40,261 bases of DNA from an uncultured Spirochaetaceae bacterium (lineage in GTDB: Bacteria > Spirochaetota > Spirochaetia > Treponematales > Treponemataceae), in assembly GCA_902789325.1 (NCBI GenBank), contig CADANN010000020.1, positions 1 to 40,261 of the forward strand. The letters run 5' to 3'. This document shows, in pieces, positions 33,195-40,030 of the stretch. Positions within the stretch are counted from its first letter, which is position 1, and each line of letters starts with the position of its first letter. Under the pieces are notes generated by a model that was not told where the DNA came from, did no database searches, and saw nothing but the letters and a program-made list of their open reading frames with translations. Both the position numbers and the translations under genes were made by a program.

Positions 33195-33647
33195 TTAGAA
33201 TACTGCCTCCGCTTCTACAGGCACAGGCTGAGCTTCTGTTTGAGGTTCTGTCTGTGCCTCTGTTTTTTCTGGAGGAGTTGCATCCTGTGTTTTTGCAGCT
33301 TCTTCAGCTTCAACTTTTTTCATTGGTTTATATTCAATGTGCTCTGCAACAACGTAGACTTTGCTTGCACTCTTGCCATTTTCATCCTTCCAGGTATCCT
33401 GCTTGAGTCTGCCTACAACGCGTACTCCACGTCCTTTCTTTGCTTTTTCGCCACAGTATTCAGCCATCTTTCCGTAGGCTTCAACTTCAAAAAAAGATGC
33501 TTCGTTTACATCTTCATTTTTTCTGTTTTTGAAAAAACGGTTTACGGCAATACTGAAGGCACACTTTTTAAAACCTGGTGCCGGCTCTGTAAGCTGTGCA
33601 TCTCGCACAAGATTTCCTTCCAGAATAATCGAATTCAAATTGTTCAT
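33195..33647 (-). CDS. ssb: Single-stranded DNA-binding protein
   Basis: 150 residues. The OB fold (about 1-107) has LNSIILEGNLVRDAQL, FSIAVNRFFKNRK, FFEVEAYGKMAEYC and GRGVRVVGRLKQDTW. The tail (about 110-150) is Glu/Thr/Pro/Ala-rich and ends EAEAVF rather than the usual DDDIPF, so the protein-docking tip keeps acidity and a final Phe only. AGAGG seven bases before the ATG at 33647 supports this start over one two codons upstream. Confidence 0.92.
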   Translation of the reverse strand: MNNLNSIILEGNLVRDAQLTEPAPGFKKCAFSIAVNRFFKNRKNEDVNEASFFEVEAYGKMAEYCGEKAKKGRGVRVVGRLKQDTWKDENGKSASKVYVVAEHIEYKPMKKVEAEEAAKTQDATPPEKTEAQTEPQTEAQPVPVEAEAVF

Positions 33648-33769
33648 AATCAAACCTCTGCAAAAATAAAAATTACAAATGATCTCCGGCCGGGATAATC
33701 ACTATGCGGATAAAAAATCCGTACATATATAAATTTGCAAAGATATGCATTTTTCGGAAAAGATTTGAG

Positions 33770-33817
33770 AAAAAAAATGAAAAAAAGTGAAAAAATAATG
33801 AAAAATTTATGAAAAAA
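33770..33817. other. Phased A-tracts (probable bent DNA)
   Basis: Five A-runs of 5-8 bases start at 33770, 33780, 33790, 33801 and 33812, i.e. every 10-11 bases. A-tracts in helical phase cause intrinsic curvature. The block lies upstream of ssb and next to the hairpin at 33824-33844. Confidence 0.75.
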
Positions 33818-33844
33818 TATGGATTCCCGGGTCAAGCCCGGGAA
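33812..33844 (-). terminator. Dispersed-repeat hairpin acting as terminator of the 633-aa gene
   Basis: TTCCCGGG (33824-33831) and CCCGGGAA (33837-33844) form an 8-base stem followed on the minus strand by ATCCATATTTTTTC. The sequence is the widely dispersed bacterial repeat whose translation reads SFPGLTRES. It lies 29 bases past the stop at 33873. Confidence 0.7.
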
Positions 33845-33872
33845 TGACACTTATTTTGCGCTGGAATGACGC

Positions 33873-35774
33873 TTACTGGAAGTTGCTTACCAGACGCAGC
33901 ATGTAGAGAATAACGTATTCTGTAAGCGCTTTTTCTTCCTTGATTTTCTGCATGTTCGGAGTGTTTACAAGTGTCTTTGCAAGGTTTTCAACGCGCTCTC
34001 TTGTGAACGAAGTAGCAGAAAGTGTCTTTACTACGCGACGGGTATAATCGCGAATCAGGGAGTTTACATCTTCCGTAAGGTTGTTGTAAGCTTCCTTGGA
34101 AATCATCTTGTTCCACTGTTTTGTAAGGAAATCCAGCTCGCGGTCAAGGGTTGAACCTTCTGGAATAAGGTCTTTAGAAATTGCCTTTGCGCTTGCTGCA
34201 AGTGCCTGAGTCTTGGTCTGTTTAGAGCCTGTCTCTTCCTTCTTTTCCTCATCTTCAAAAGGATTCTTTGTTTCAACTGCTTTTTGTGCAGCGTTTTTCT
34301 TTTCTTTATTTTTGCCGACAAACAGACTCATAATCCATGAAAGAATTGGAATAGAGTAGTAGAAGGGCAAACGTGCTTTTGCATTTGTAAGAATCTTAGA
34401 ATTCTTAAGCATTAAAAGATCACTGTATGGCAAAAGCTTTCCGTCTACAAACAGACGGAAGCCTTCCATGTTATCTTCACCATGCTCGTAAGAAAGAATG
34501 TTCATAAAGTTTGCATTCAAAAGTGCATAGAGAATCGGAGAATTCTTTTCAACCAATTCATGAAGGCAAGCTTCGAATTCAGATGCATTATTCATTTCTG
34601 GCAGTCGTTCAAACTGCAAAAGAATATCATACCAGTGATCTTCAAGTTCCTTTGCAATTGAGTCGTGGGCTTCATCACAAAGACGAACAACAACCTGATT
34701 TACCTTTTTCTTGTATACATAATAGCGGGTGCCGGATTCAACCTTAAAAACAAGCAGCTGAGGCAGCTCATTAGCTTCTCCATCTGTTGTCATTTTCTGA
34801 AGGAATTCCTTAAGGTCGTCTTCAGTGTACTGACCATATAGAGTACGTCCGTTGTTATCCTGGAATTTGAGAATTTGTGGCATTGAATAAAAGTACGGAG
34901 GCTTAGCAAGGGCTGCTTCCAGTTCTTTTATTGCCTCTGAGCGTTTATGCTCATCCTGAAATTTTTCTTTAAGATAAGTGCTGTGAAGTTCAAGAATCTG
35001 AACGGCCTGAAGAATATTCGTATCTTCTACAGTGCGGTCCTGAATCTTTTCAAAATCCTGACGGATATAATAAAGTGCCTGATTCCAGATGTAATAGTCT
35101 TCGCCTTCAGTAAATTCTGCAAACTGATAATTTTCAGTATCTACAAAGTGAGTATAAAAATTCTTTATGGAAATTTCTTTTGTAGGATTTGTACTTCGAA
35201 GCTTTTTTAAGAAGTAGTCGTGAAATTCATCTTTTTTGAGAATCTTTCTGATTTTCTGCTGAGAAGTATCGAGCAGGGCTTTTAGAGGAACACAGGCTGG
35301 TAAAAGCATTGCCGGAAGGTCGCGGGAAAAGTCCAGAATGTAGAGCAGTGGAGATTTTGAAGGTTCTTTATTTACGATTGACGGAATGTACTGACTTGCA
35401 GGCTTGTGTTCAAGAGTCTGATTTGGAAACTGCTTTGGTAAATCTGTTACCTGAGGAAATGGAATGGATTCATTCTTCATCATGCTCTTGTAAAGATTTG
35501 CATATTTTGAAGCAAGAAAAGTTATTGAAACAATAGTTTTTTTATTGTTTGCAGTGATGATGGCAACAAGACGTTTCTCGGAAAGTCCCTGAAGTTCTGC
35601 AACAACGGTGCCGCTAGGATCGCCCAGGTATTTTACAAGTTCACTCTGTTCTTCGACATGATGTTCTGCATATTTTTTTACATAGGCACAGAACTCCTTT
35701 AAGTCGATAAAAGGTGATTTTTGTTTCTCCGCATAGTATCTGATAATTGAACTAAGATTTGATGTTGTCGCCAT
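33873..35774 (-). CDS. Large hypothetical protein with one C-terminal-half membrane segment
   Basis: 633 residues, no recognised family. The N-terminal 130 residues are mixed alpha/beta (IIRYYAEKQKSPFIDLKEFCAYVKKY). The middle is helical and rich in Glu, Gln and Lys. One hydrophobic segment (about 472-490, PFYYSIPILSWIMSLFVG) is followed by a charged linker (KNKEKKNAAQKAVETKNPFEDEEKKEE) and a helical C-terminus of about 110 residues. It is probably cytosolic or monotopic. TATAAA (complement of 35783-35788) ends eight bases before the ATG, with no Shine-Dalgarno, and lies inside the left terminus of element E3. Confidence 0.7.
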   Translation of the reverse strand: MATTSNLSSIIRYYAEKQKSPFIDLKEFCAYVKKYAEHHVEEQSELVKYLGDPSGTVVAELQGLSEKRLVAIITANNKKTIVSITFLASKYANLYKSMMKNESIPFPQVTDLPKQFPNQTLEHKPASQYIPSIVNKEPSKSPLLYILDFSRDLPAMLLPACVPLKALLDTSQQKIRKILKKDEFHDYFLKKLRSTNPTKEISIKNFYTHFVDTENYQFAEFTEGEDYYIWNQALYYIRQDFEKIQDRTVEDTNILQAVQILELHSTYLKEKFQDEHKRSEAIKELEAALAKPPYFYSMPQILKFQDNNGRTLYGQYTEDDLKEFLQKMTTDGEANELPQLLVFKVESGTRYYVYKKKVNQVVVRLCDEAHDSIAKELEDHWYDILLQFERLPEMNNASEFEACLHELVEKNSPILYALLNANFMNILSYEHGEDNMEGFRLFVDGKLLPYSDLLMLKNSKILTNAKARLPFYYSIPILSWIMSLFVGKNKEKKNAAQKAVETKNPFEDEEKKEETGSKQTKTQALAASAKAISKDLIPEGSTLDRELDFLTKQWNKMISKEAYNNLTEDVNSLIRDYTRRVVKTLSATSFTRERVENLAKTLVNTPNMQKIKEEKALTEYVILYMLRLVSNFQ

Positions 35775-35782
35775 ATTTTTAT

Positions 35783-36112
35783 TTTATACCATATATGCGT
35801 TTTTTTAAAGTGTTGATAGAGACGTGGGATTGAAAATTTTAAGCAGAATAAGTTTCTTAGTAATCAAAGTGAAACTTGGCTTCCAGTCGTGATACATAAG
35901 TCAAAAACGCGCAATAATGCGCTAGACGTTTTTTGGGGCATAGAAACTATGATAATGCCGCTCTCGCGGCATCCCCAAAAAAAGTCTTTTTGACTTATGT
36001 CTCCCTCCTTCGCGCCAAATTCATTGTGTAGAATTTATAATTCTCTCGCGTGCATAAAATTTTCAAACTCACCGTCTTTTCAACAATTTGCAGTGGGCAT
36101 ATATGGTATAAA
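35783..36112. repeat. Long inverted-repeat element E3 (330 bp)
   Basis: The exact 16-base termini TTTATACCATATATGC (35783-35798) and 36097-36112 enclose TTGAAAATTTTAAGC (35830-35844) with 36052-36066 (14 of 15), ACATAAGTCAAAAA (35894-35907) with 35987-36000 (14 of 14), TTTTTTGGGG (35929-35938) with 35973-35982, and a tip hairpin ATGCCGC-tctc-GCGGCAT (35955-35972). The intervening arm sequence is also recognisably similar in inverted orientation. No gene lies in 35775-36463; it holds E3, E4 and the padR promoter. Confidence 0.9.
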
Positions 36113-36137
36113 TCTCCATTCCCGGGAGGACGAGTGG

Positions 36138-36385
36138 AAAATATAATGCATAGAAATCTCGTGAATTATTTTTAATTACAGTAAGTGTTTTTTGAATGCG
36201 GAGTGGGAAAAGACTGTGTGCTGCATTGATGCCGATACTACCAGTATGTGCCTCGCATCAGATACAGAGCGAAGCGGCGAGGCATCACCAGCAGCATACA
36301 GGCTTTTTCCCACGGGAGCATTCAAAAAAATAGATTTCACAAAATAAAAAAATATTGACACATCACACTCAATGCATTATATTTT
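36138..36385. repeat. Long inverted-repeat element E4 (248 bp)
   Basis: The exact 14-base termini AAAATATAATGCAT (36138-36151) and 36372-36385 enclose TTTTTTGAATGC (36188-36199) with 36318-36329 (12 of 12), then 36203-36224 with 36291-36313 (GTGGGAAAA...TGCTGC, mostly paired with one bulge), then GATGCC with GGCATC. It starts 26 bases after E3. The right terminus contains the padR -10. Confidence 0.88.
36355..36383 (+). promoter_or_regulatory. Promoter of the padR operon
   Basis: TTGACA (36355-36360), a 17-base spacer and TATATT (36378-36383). Transcription should begin near 36390, inside the palindromes at 36386-36420. The leader is about 75 bases. Confidence 0.85.
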
Positions 36386-36420
36386 ACTACGACAGACGTA
36401 GTACGACAGTCGTTGCAACG
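36386..36420. promoter_or_regulatory. Overlapping palindromes at the padR transcription start (probable PadR operator)
   Basis: Three palindromes in 35 bases: ACTACG-acaga-CGTAGT (36386-36402), ACGAC-a-GTCGT (36403-36413) and CGTTGCAACG (36411-36420). They directly follow the -10 box, a position suited to autorepression by PadR. Confidence 0.7.
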
Positions 36421-36463
36421 ACACGCAAAGTAACAACAGTCTACCACGTCAAGCGAGGTGTAA

Positions 36464-36802
36464 ATGACGGCAATCAGCAGTGATGTTATACGCGGTTATA
36501 ATGACACGATGATTTTGTATTTACTCCACAAAAAGCCTTCGTACGGTTATGAGATTTCCAAAGATATTAAGGCCTTATCTGAGGAAAAATACATCATAAA
36601 AGAAACGACCCTTTATTCGGCGTTTACACGTATGGAAGCAAACGGTTATGTTGAATCCTATTCACAGGAAGCTGACAACGGCAAGCGACGCACCTACTAC
36701 CGCATAACCGAAAAAGGGCGGAGTTATTACAAAGAAAAAACGGAAGAATGGAACCTCACTAAAGAGGTTATTGAGAAATTTATTAGCAGAGAGGAATCAT
36801 AA
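36464..36802 (+). CDS. PadR-family transcriptional regulator
   Basis: 112 residues, typical of the short PadR class. It is a winged helix with DTMILYLLHKKPSYGYEISKDI, then TTLYSAFTRMEANGYVESY and RRTYYRITEKGRSYYKE, the conserved recognition helix and wing. It probably represses its own operon through the palindromes at 36386-36420. GAGG lies before the ATG. Its stop overlaps the start of the next gene by one base. The regulator/HAAS/DUF4097 set is common in Firmicutes, so transfer is possible. Confidence 0.93.
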   Translation: MTAISSDVIRGYNDTMILYLLHKKPSYGYEISKDIKALSEEKYIIKETTLYSAFTRMEANGYVESYSQEADNGKRRTYYRITEKGRSYYKEKTEEWNLTKEVIEKFISREES

Positions 36803-37818
36803 TGGAGACAATTAAAAACTATCTTGAATCAATGTTCCGCGGACTACCGCTTACAGAAAAAGTTATGAAGGCTAAATCTGAACTTCTTCAGATGATGGAA
36901 GACAAATATACCGAGCTTATCCGCAGTGGAAAAACAGAAAACGAGGCAGTAGGCGAAGTAATTCAGAATTTTGGTAATCTGGATGATTTAGCAGATGATC
37001 TTGGCATTAAGGAAATCCTGTATCAGTCAAAATATTCTGAAGTGCAGCGCAGAAAGCTTTCGTTTGAAGAAGTAACCGAATACCTGGATAGAAAAAAGAT
37101 GTCTGCTTTGCTAAAAGCTGCAGGAATTATGCTTTGTATTATCTGTGTAATCTTCCCGATTATGGCAGATGCAATGCGTATAAATGAAATCATTGGTGTT
37201 GTACTGATGTTTGTAAGTGTTGGAATAGGTGTTGTTCTGATGGTTTCTGCCAGAACTGTTATGGAGCAGTGGCATTTTATGAGAAGTGAACCTTGCAGTA
37301 TTGATGCGGTATCAATCGACTATCTGAAAAATAAAAACAGAGACTTTATGCCTTCTTACAGCGTAATGCATTCGGTTGGAATTCTTTTGTGTATTCTGTG
37401 CTTTATTCCAGCAGTGATTTTTGATGAGTTTGGAGGACACTTCTGGGATAATCTTTCAGGCGCAATGCTTTTTGTTTTTGTAGGATTGGGCGTATTCCTT
37501 ATTGTTTATTCAAGTTCACTTAAAAGAACTTTTTCAAGATTGCTTGGAATAAATGATCAGACTGAATTTTTTGAACCGGAGGAGAAGAGAATGGAAAAAA
37601 TTAAGAATCCAACAATTCGTGCAATTATGATGTGTTTCTGGCCAGTAGTGACCTGTATTTATCTTTGTGTAAGCTTCCTTACCTTTAAGTGGCATATGAC
37701 CTGGCTTATCTGGCCGATTGCTGCTGCGGTAAATACAATCATTATTGCAGTTGCAAAAGCAAATGAAGAAACCAGAAAAGCAGATAAAACAGATAGAAGA
37801 GATTACAGAGAAGACTAA
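36802..37818 (+). CDS. HAAS/DUF1700-type membrane protein
   Basis: 338 residues. The N-terminal 70 residues (LTEKVMKAKSELLQMMEDKY...AVGEVIQNFGNLDDLADDLGI) match the HAAS/permease-prefix-like helical domain usually encoded next to PadR regulators. About six transmembrane helices follow (about 100-120, 125-148, 190-210, 218-238, 275-295, 300-318). It probably senses or transmits an envelope signal, but the mechanism in the family is not established. It is coupled to padR by a one-base overlap and followed by the DUF4097 gene after 15 bases. Confidence 0.8.
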   Translation: METIKNYLESMFRGLPLTEKVMKAKSELLQMMEDKYTELIRSGKTENEAVGEVIQNFGNLDDLADDLGIKEILYQSKYSEVQRRKLSFEEVTEYLDRKKMSALLKAAGIMLCIICVIFPIMADAMRINEIIGVVLMFVSVGIGVVLMVSARTVMEQWHFMRSEPCSIDAVSIDYLKNKNRDFMPSYSVMHSVGILLCILCFIPAVIFDEFGGHFWDNLSGAMLFVFVGLGVFLIVYSSSLKRTFSRLLGINDQTEFFEPEEKRMEKIKNPTIRAIMMCFWPVVTCIYLCVSFLTFKWHMTWLIWPIAAAVNTIIIAVAKANEETRKADKTDRRDYRED

Positions 37819-37833
37819 ACAGGAGAAGATGAA

Positions 37834-38568
37834 ATGAAAAAAACAGTTTTACTTATTGCACTTGGCATAATTACAATATTCTGCATATGTTATGGAACTT
37901 ATAAACACCTTGGTGGATTTGGACGTATGTTTAAAGATGGTGGAATTAATATTTCTTTTGATGATGAGGAAGTTGATAATAATGAAGTTCACGGGGGAAA
38001 GAATTCCTACGATGAAAAACTCGAAAATTTCTCATCAATCAAAATTGATGCAGCAGTTATGGGCATTACTATTGAGCAGGGAGATGATTTTAGAATCGAA
38101 AGCTCTTTTAATAGAGAATCAATGCGACCTAAGTTTTCTGTAAACGGAAATAAGCTTGTTGTTTCTCAGGGAGCAAGAAAACAGCATGGCATTAATATGG
38201 GCAGTCATGAGTGCAGGCTGGTGATTACAATTCCCAGTGGAACTAGCCTTAGCAGCATTGATATTGATTCCAATGTTGGCGATGTAAGGCTCCGCGAACT
38301 TGAAGCAGAAGAAATTGATATTGATTTGAACGTTGGTGAGATTGATGTTCGTAACGTTGTATTCAATGAATTACGCAGCAACAACAACGTTGGTGAGATT
38401 TCAATTAATCCGGTTTCAAATCTTGATGATTATGATATTTCGGCATCAACAGATGTCGGCGAAGTTCGCATAGACGGCCGCAACTACAAAAAGAGTTACA
38501 ACTCGCGTGGAAATGGACATAAGAAAATTAAAGTCAACACAAATGTTGGTGAAATCAATATACGATAA
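37834..38568 (+). CDS. DUF4097-type membrane-anchored beta-helix protein
   Basis: 244 residues. There is one N-terminal TM helix (VLLIALGIITIFCICYGTY), an acidic linker, and then a repetitive beta-helical domain: FSSIKIDAAVMGITIEQGDD, GDVRLRELEAEEIDIDLN, and NVGEI-type turns at about every 22 residues (NVGDV, NVGEI, NNVGEI, DVGEV, NVGEI). This matches the DUF4097 adhesin-like family, typically partnered with PadR and HAAS genes. It is probably extracytoplasmic. A GGAG Shine-Dalgarno lies before the ATG. The stop codon lies inside the left terminus of element E5. Confidence 0.85.
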   Translation: MKKTVLLIALGIITIFCICYGTYKHLGGFGRMFKDGGINISFDDEEVDNNEVHGGKNSYDEKLENFSSIKIDAAVMGITIEQGDDFRIESSFNRESMRPKFSVNGNKLVVSQGARKQHGINMGSHECRLVITIPSGTSLSSIDIDSNVGDVRLRELEAEEIDIDLNVGEIDVRNVVFNELRSNNNVGEISINPVSNLDDYDISASTDVGEVRIDGRNYKKSYNSRGNGHKKIKVNTNVGEINIR

Positions 38569-38750
38569 GTATTAACTTGTACGGATTTCTAAAATGGGAT
38601 ATACGCGAGCGGAAGAGTTATACAACCTGCATTTGGGCGTTCGCGAGCCGAAGGCGAGTCGGATACCACTTACGCCCAACCGCAGGTTGTGTGACTCTGC
38701 AGCGGAAGTATATTCCATTTTAATGATGTCCTTTAATAATACTTATCGTA
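38561..38750. repeat. Long inverted-repeat element E5
   Basis: The exact 14-base termini TACGATAAGTATTA (38561-38574) and 38737-38750 enclose AAAATGGGATATA (38591-38603) with 38709-38721 (one G-T pair), then GAGTTATACAACCTGC (38615-38630) with 38682-38697 (two G-T pairs), then TGGGCGT with ACGCCCA. The core 38629-38685 is nearly identical to E2's, except that E2 has 11 extra bases at the tip. The left terminus covers the stop codon of the DUF4097 gene. Confidence 0.9.
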
Positions 38751-38752
38751 CA

Positions 38753-38781
38753 TTGAATTTTACCTGATAAAGGGCTAAAAT
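38753..38781 (+). promoter_or_regulatory. Promoter of hisC
   Basis: TTGAAT (38753-38758), a 17-base spacer and TAAAAT (38776-38781), six bases before the ATG, so the message should start at or near the start codon. It begins two bases after the right terminus of E5. Confidence 0.78.
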
Positions 38782-38787
38782 GTATGT

Positions 38788-39951
38788 ATGATAACATCAA
38801 GTCGTATACAAAACCTGCATCCATATGTCCCTGGCGAGCAGCCTAAGGACCGAGTTTATATCAAGCTTAATGCTAATGAAAATCCATATCCGCCAAGCCC
38901 AAAGGTTCAGAAAGCGGTTATGGATTTTGTTCAAAATAATCCTGAAAAACTGGGGCTTTATCCTGACCCAGATTCACTTGAGCTTCACGCTGCAATTGCA
39001 GACATGCTCAATAAAAGCGGTGGCGTTCTCTGCCGTGCAAAATGCAATGGTGATGAAGTTCAGCCTGCAGACGAAGATAAAATTCCGTTTACAGTTACTC
39101 CTGAAATGATTTACACAGGAAACGGAAGCGACGAAGTTTTGTCTTTTGTTTTCTATGCTTTTTTTGATTCTTCTAAAAAATTTGTAATGCCGCAGTTTAC
39201 TTACAGTTTTTATCCTGTATATGCCGGCTATTATAATATCCCGATGGATCAGGTTCCGCTCAAGGAAGACTGGTCTCTTGATGTTGACGAAATGCTTAAG
39301 CGTGCCGGAAACAATGGCGGCGGAATCATTTTTGCAAATCCTAATGCGCCAACTTCGCTTGGTTTGACTCGTGAACAAGTTCGCCAGATGATTAAAAAGG
39401 CTTCTCCTGATGAGATTTTTATTGTTGATGAAGCTTATGTTGATTTTGGCGGCGAGTCTTGTATTCCGCTTCTGGCTGAGTTTAAGAATCTTGTGATTGT
39501 AAGAACTTTTTCTAAGAGCCTTTGCGGGGCTGGACAGAGACTTGGTTATATTGTTTCTAGTCCTGAGCTTGTAAACATCGTAACAACTGTAAAAAACAGC
39601 GTAAATCACTTTCCGATTGATGCAGTTGCACAGGTAAGCGGAACTGCGGCATGCCGAGATGTTCCTTACTATGTTGAAACTTCTCGCAAGGTTGTTGAAG
39701 AACGCGAAAAATTCTATAACTTTTTGAAGGAAAAAGGGTTTTACGTATTAAAGAGCCAGACAAACTTTTTGTTTGCAAAGCATCCGGAGATTGGCGGGGA
39801 TGAACTTTATAAACGTGTAAAAGAGCACGGTTATTTAATAAGACATTTTAATACACCTGGTATTGAACAGTTTGTTCGAATCACTGTTGGTGATGCTCAG
39901 CAGATGTCTGGTTTGCGCGATGTATTCGAGGATGTATTAAAGGGATTTTAA
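38788..39951 (+). CDS. hisC: Histidinol-phosphate aminotransferase
   Basis: 387 residues, PLP fold type I. It has KLNANENPYPPSP, LYPDPDSLELHAAIAD, TGNGSDEVLSF, FANPNAPTSLGL, IVDEAYVDFGGES and VRTFSKSLCGAGQRLGY, which contains the PLP-binding Lys. It transfers an amino group from glutamate to imidazole-acetol phosphate in histidine synthesis; no other his gene is nearby. Residues about 72-100 (KSGGVLCRAKCNGDEVQPAD region) look like an insertion between the N-terminal arm and the TGNGSDE motif. The stop codon overlaps the start of repeat R2. Confidence 0.93.
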   Translation: MITSSRIQNLHPYVPGEQPKDRVYIKLNANENPYPPSPKVQKAVMDFVQNNPEKLGLYPDPDSLELHAAIADMLNKSGGVLCRAKCNGDEVQPADEDKIPFTVTPEMIYTGNGSDEVLSFVFYAFFDSSKKFVMPQFTYSFYPVYAGYYNIPMDQVPLKEDWSLDVDEMLKRAGNNGGGIIFANPNAPTSLGLTREQVRQMIKKASPDEIFIVDEAYVDFGGESCIPLLAEFKNLVIVRTFSKSLCGAGQRLGYIVSSPELVNIVTTVKNSVNHFPIDAVAQVSGTAACRDVPYYVETSRKVVEEREKFYNFLKEKGFYVLKSQTNFLFAKHPEIGGDELYKRVKEHGYLIRHFNTPGIEQFVRITVGDAQQMSGLRDVFEDVLKGF

Positions 39952-40017
39952 GGGCGAAGCCCTTAGGAGAAGGGGTAGCGAGCAACGAAGTGCGAGCGAG
40001 GGGAAGGCTTTCCCCTT
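39946..40017 (+). repeat. Dispersed palindromic repeat, copy 2 (R2)
   Basis: It matches 5227-5303. Its first hairpin, AAGGGC-gaa-GCCCTT (39950-39964), differs from R1's AGGGGC-gga-GCCCCT at both paired sides, keeping the stem. The last 18 bases of the terminal hairpin are identical (39999-40016). The hisC stop TAA (39949-39951) lies within its first bases. Confidence 0.85.
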
Positions 40018-40030
40018 CATAGGAGATATT

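Noticed and set aside
33650..33850. Open frame starting MSFPGLTRES on the minus strand
   Set aside because: The N-terminus is the translation of a dispersed CCCGGG repeat; the rest is A/T-run sequence. Treated as repeat, not a gene.
6223..38750. Reading the inverted repeats as phase-variable invertible promoters
   Set aside because: Similarity extends along the whole arms with nested stems, not only at the termini. The promoters face outward on both sides, so flipping would change little, and no recombinase gene is near. Not excluded without long reads.
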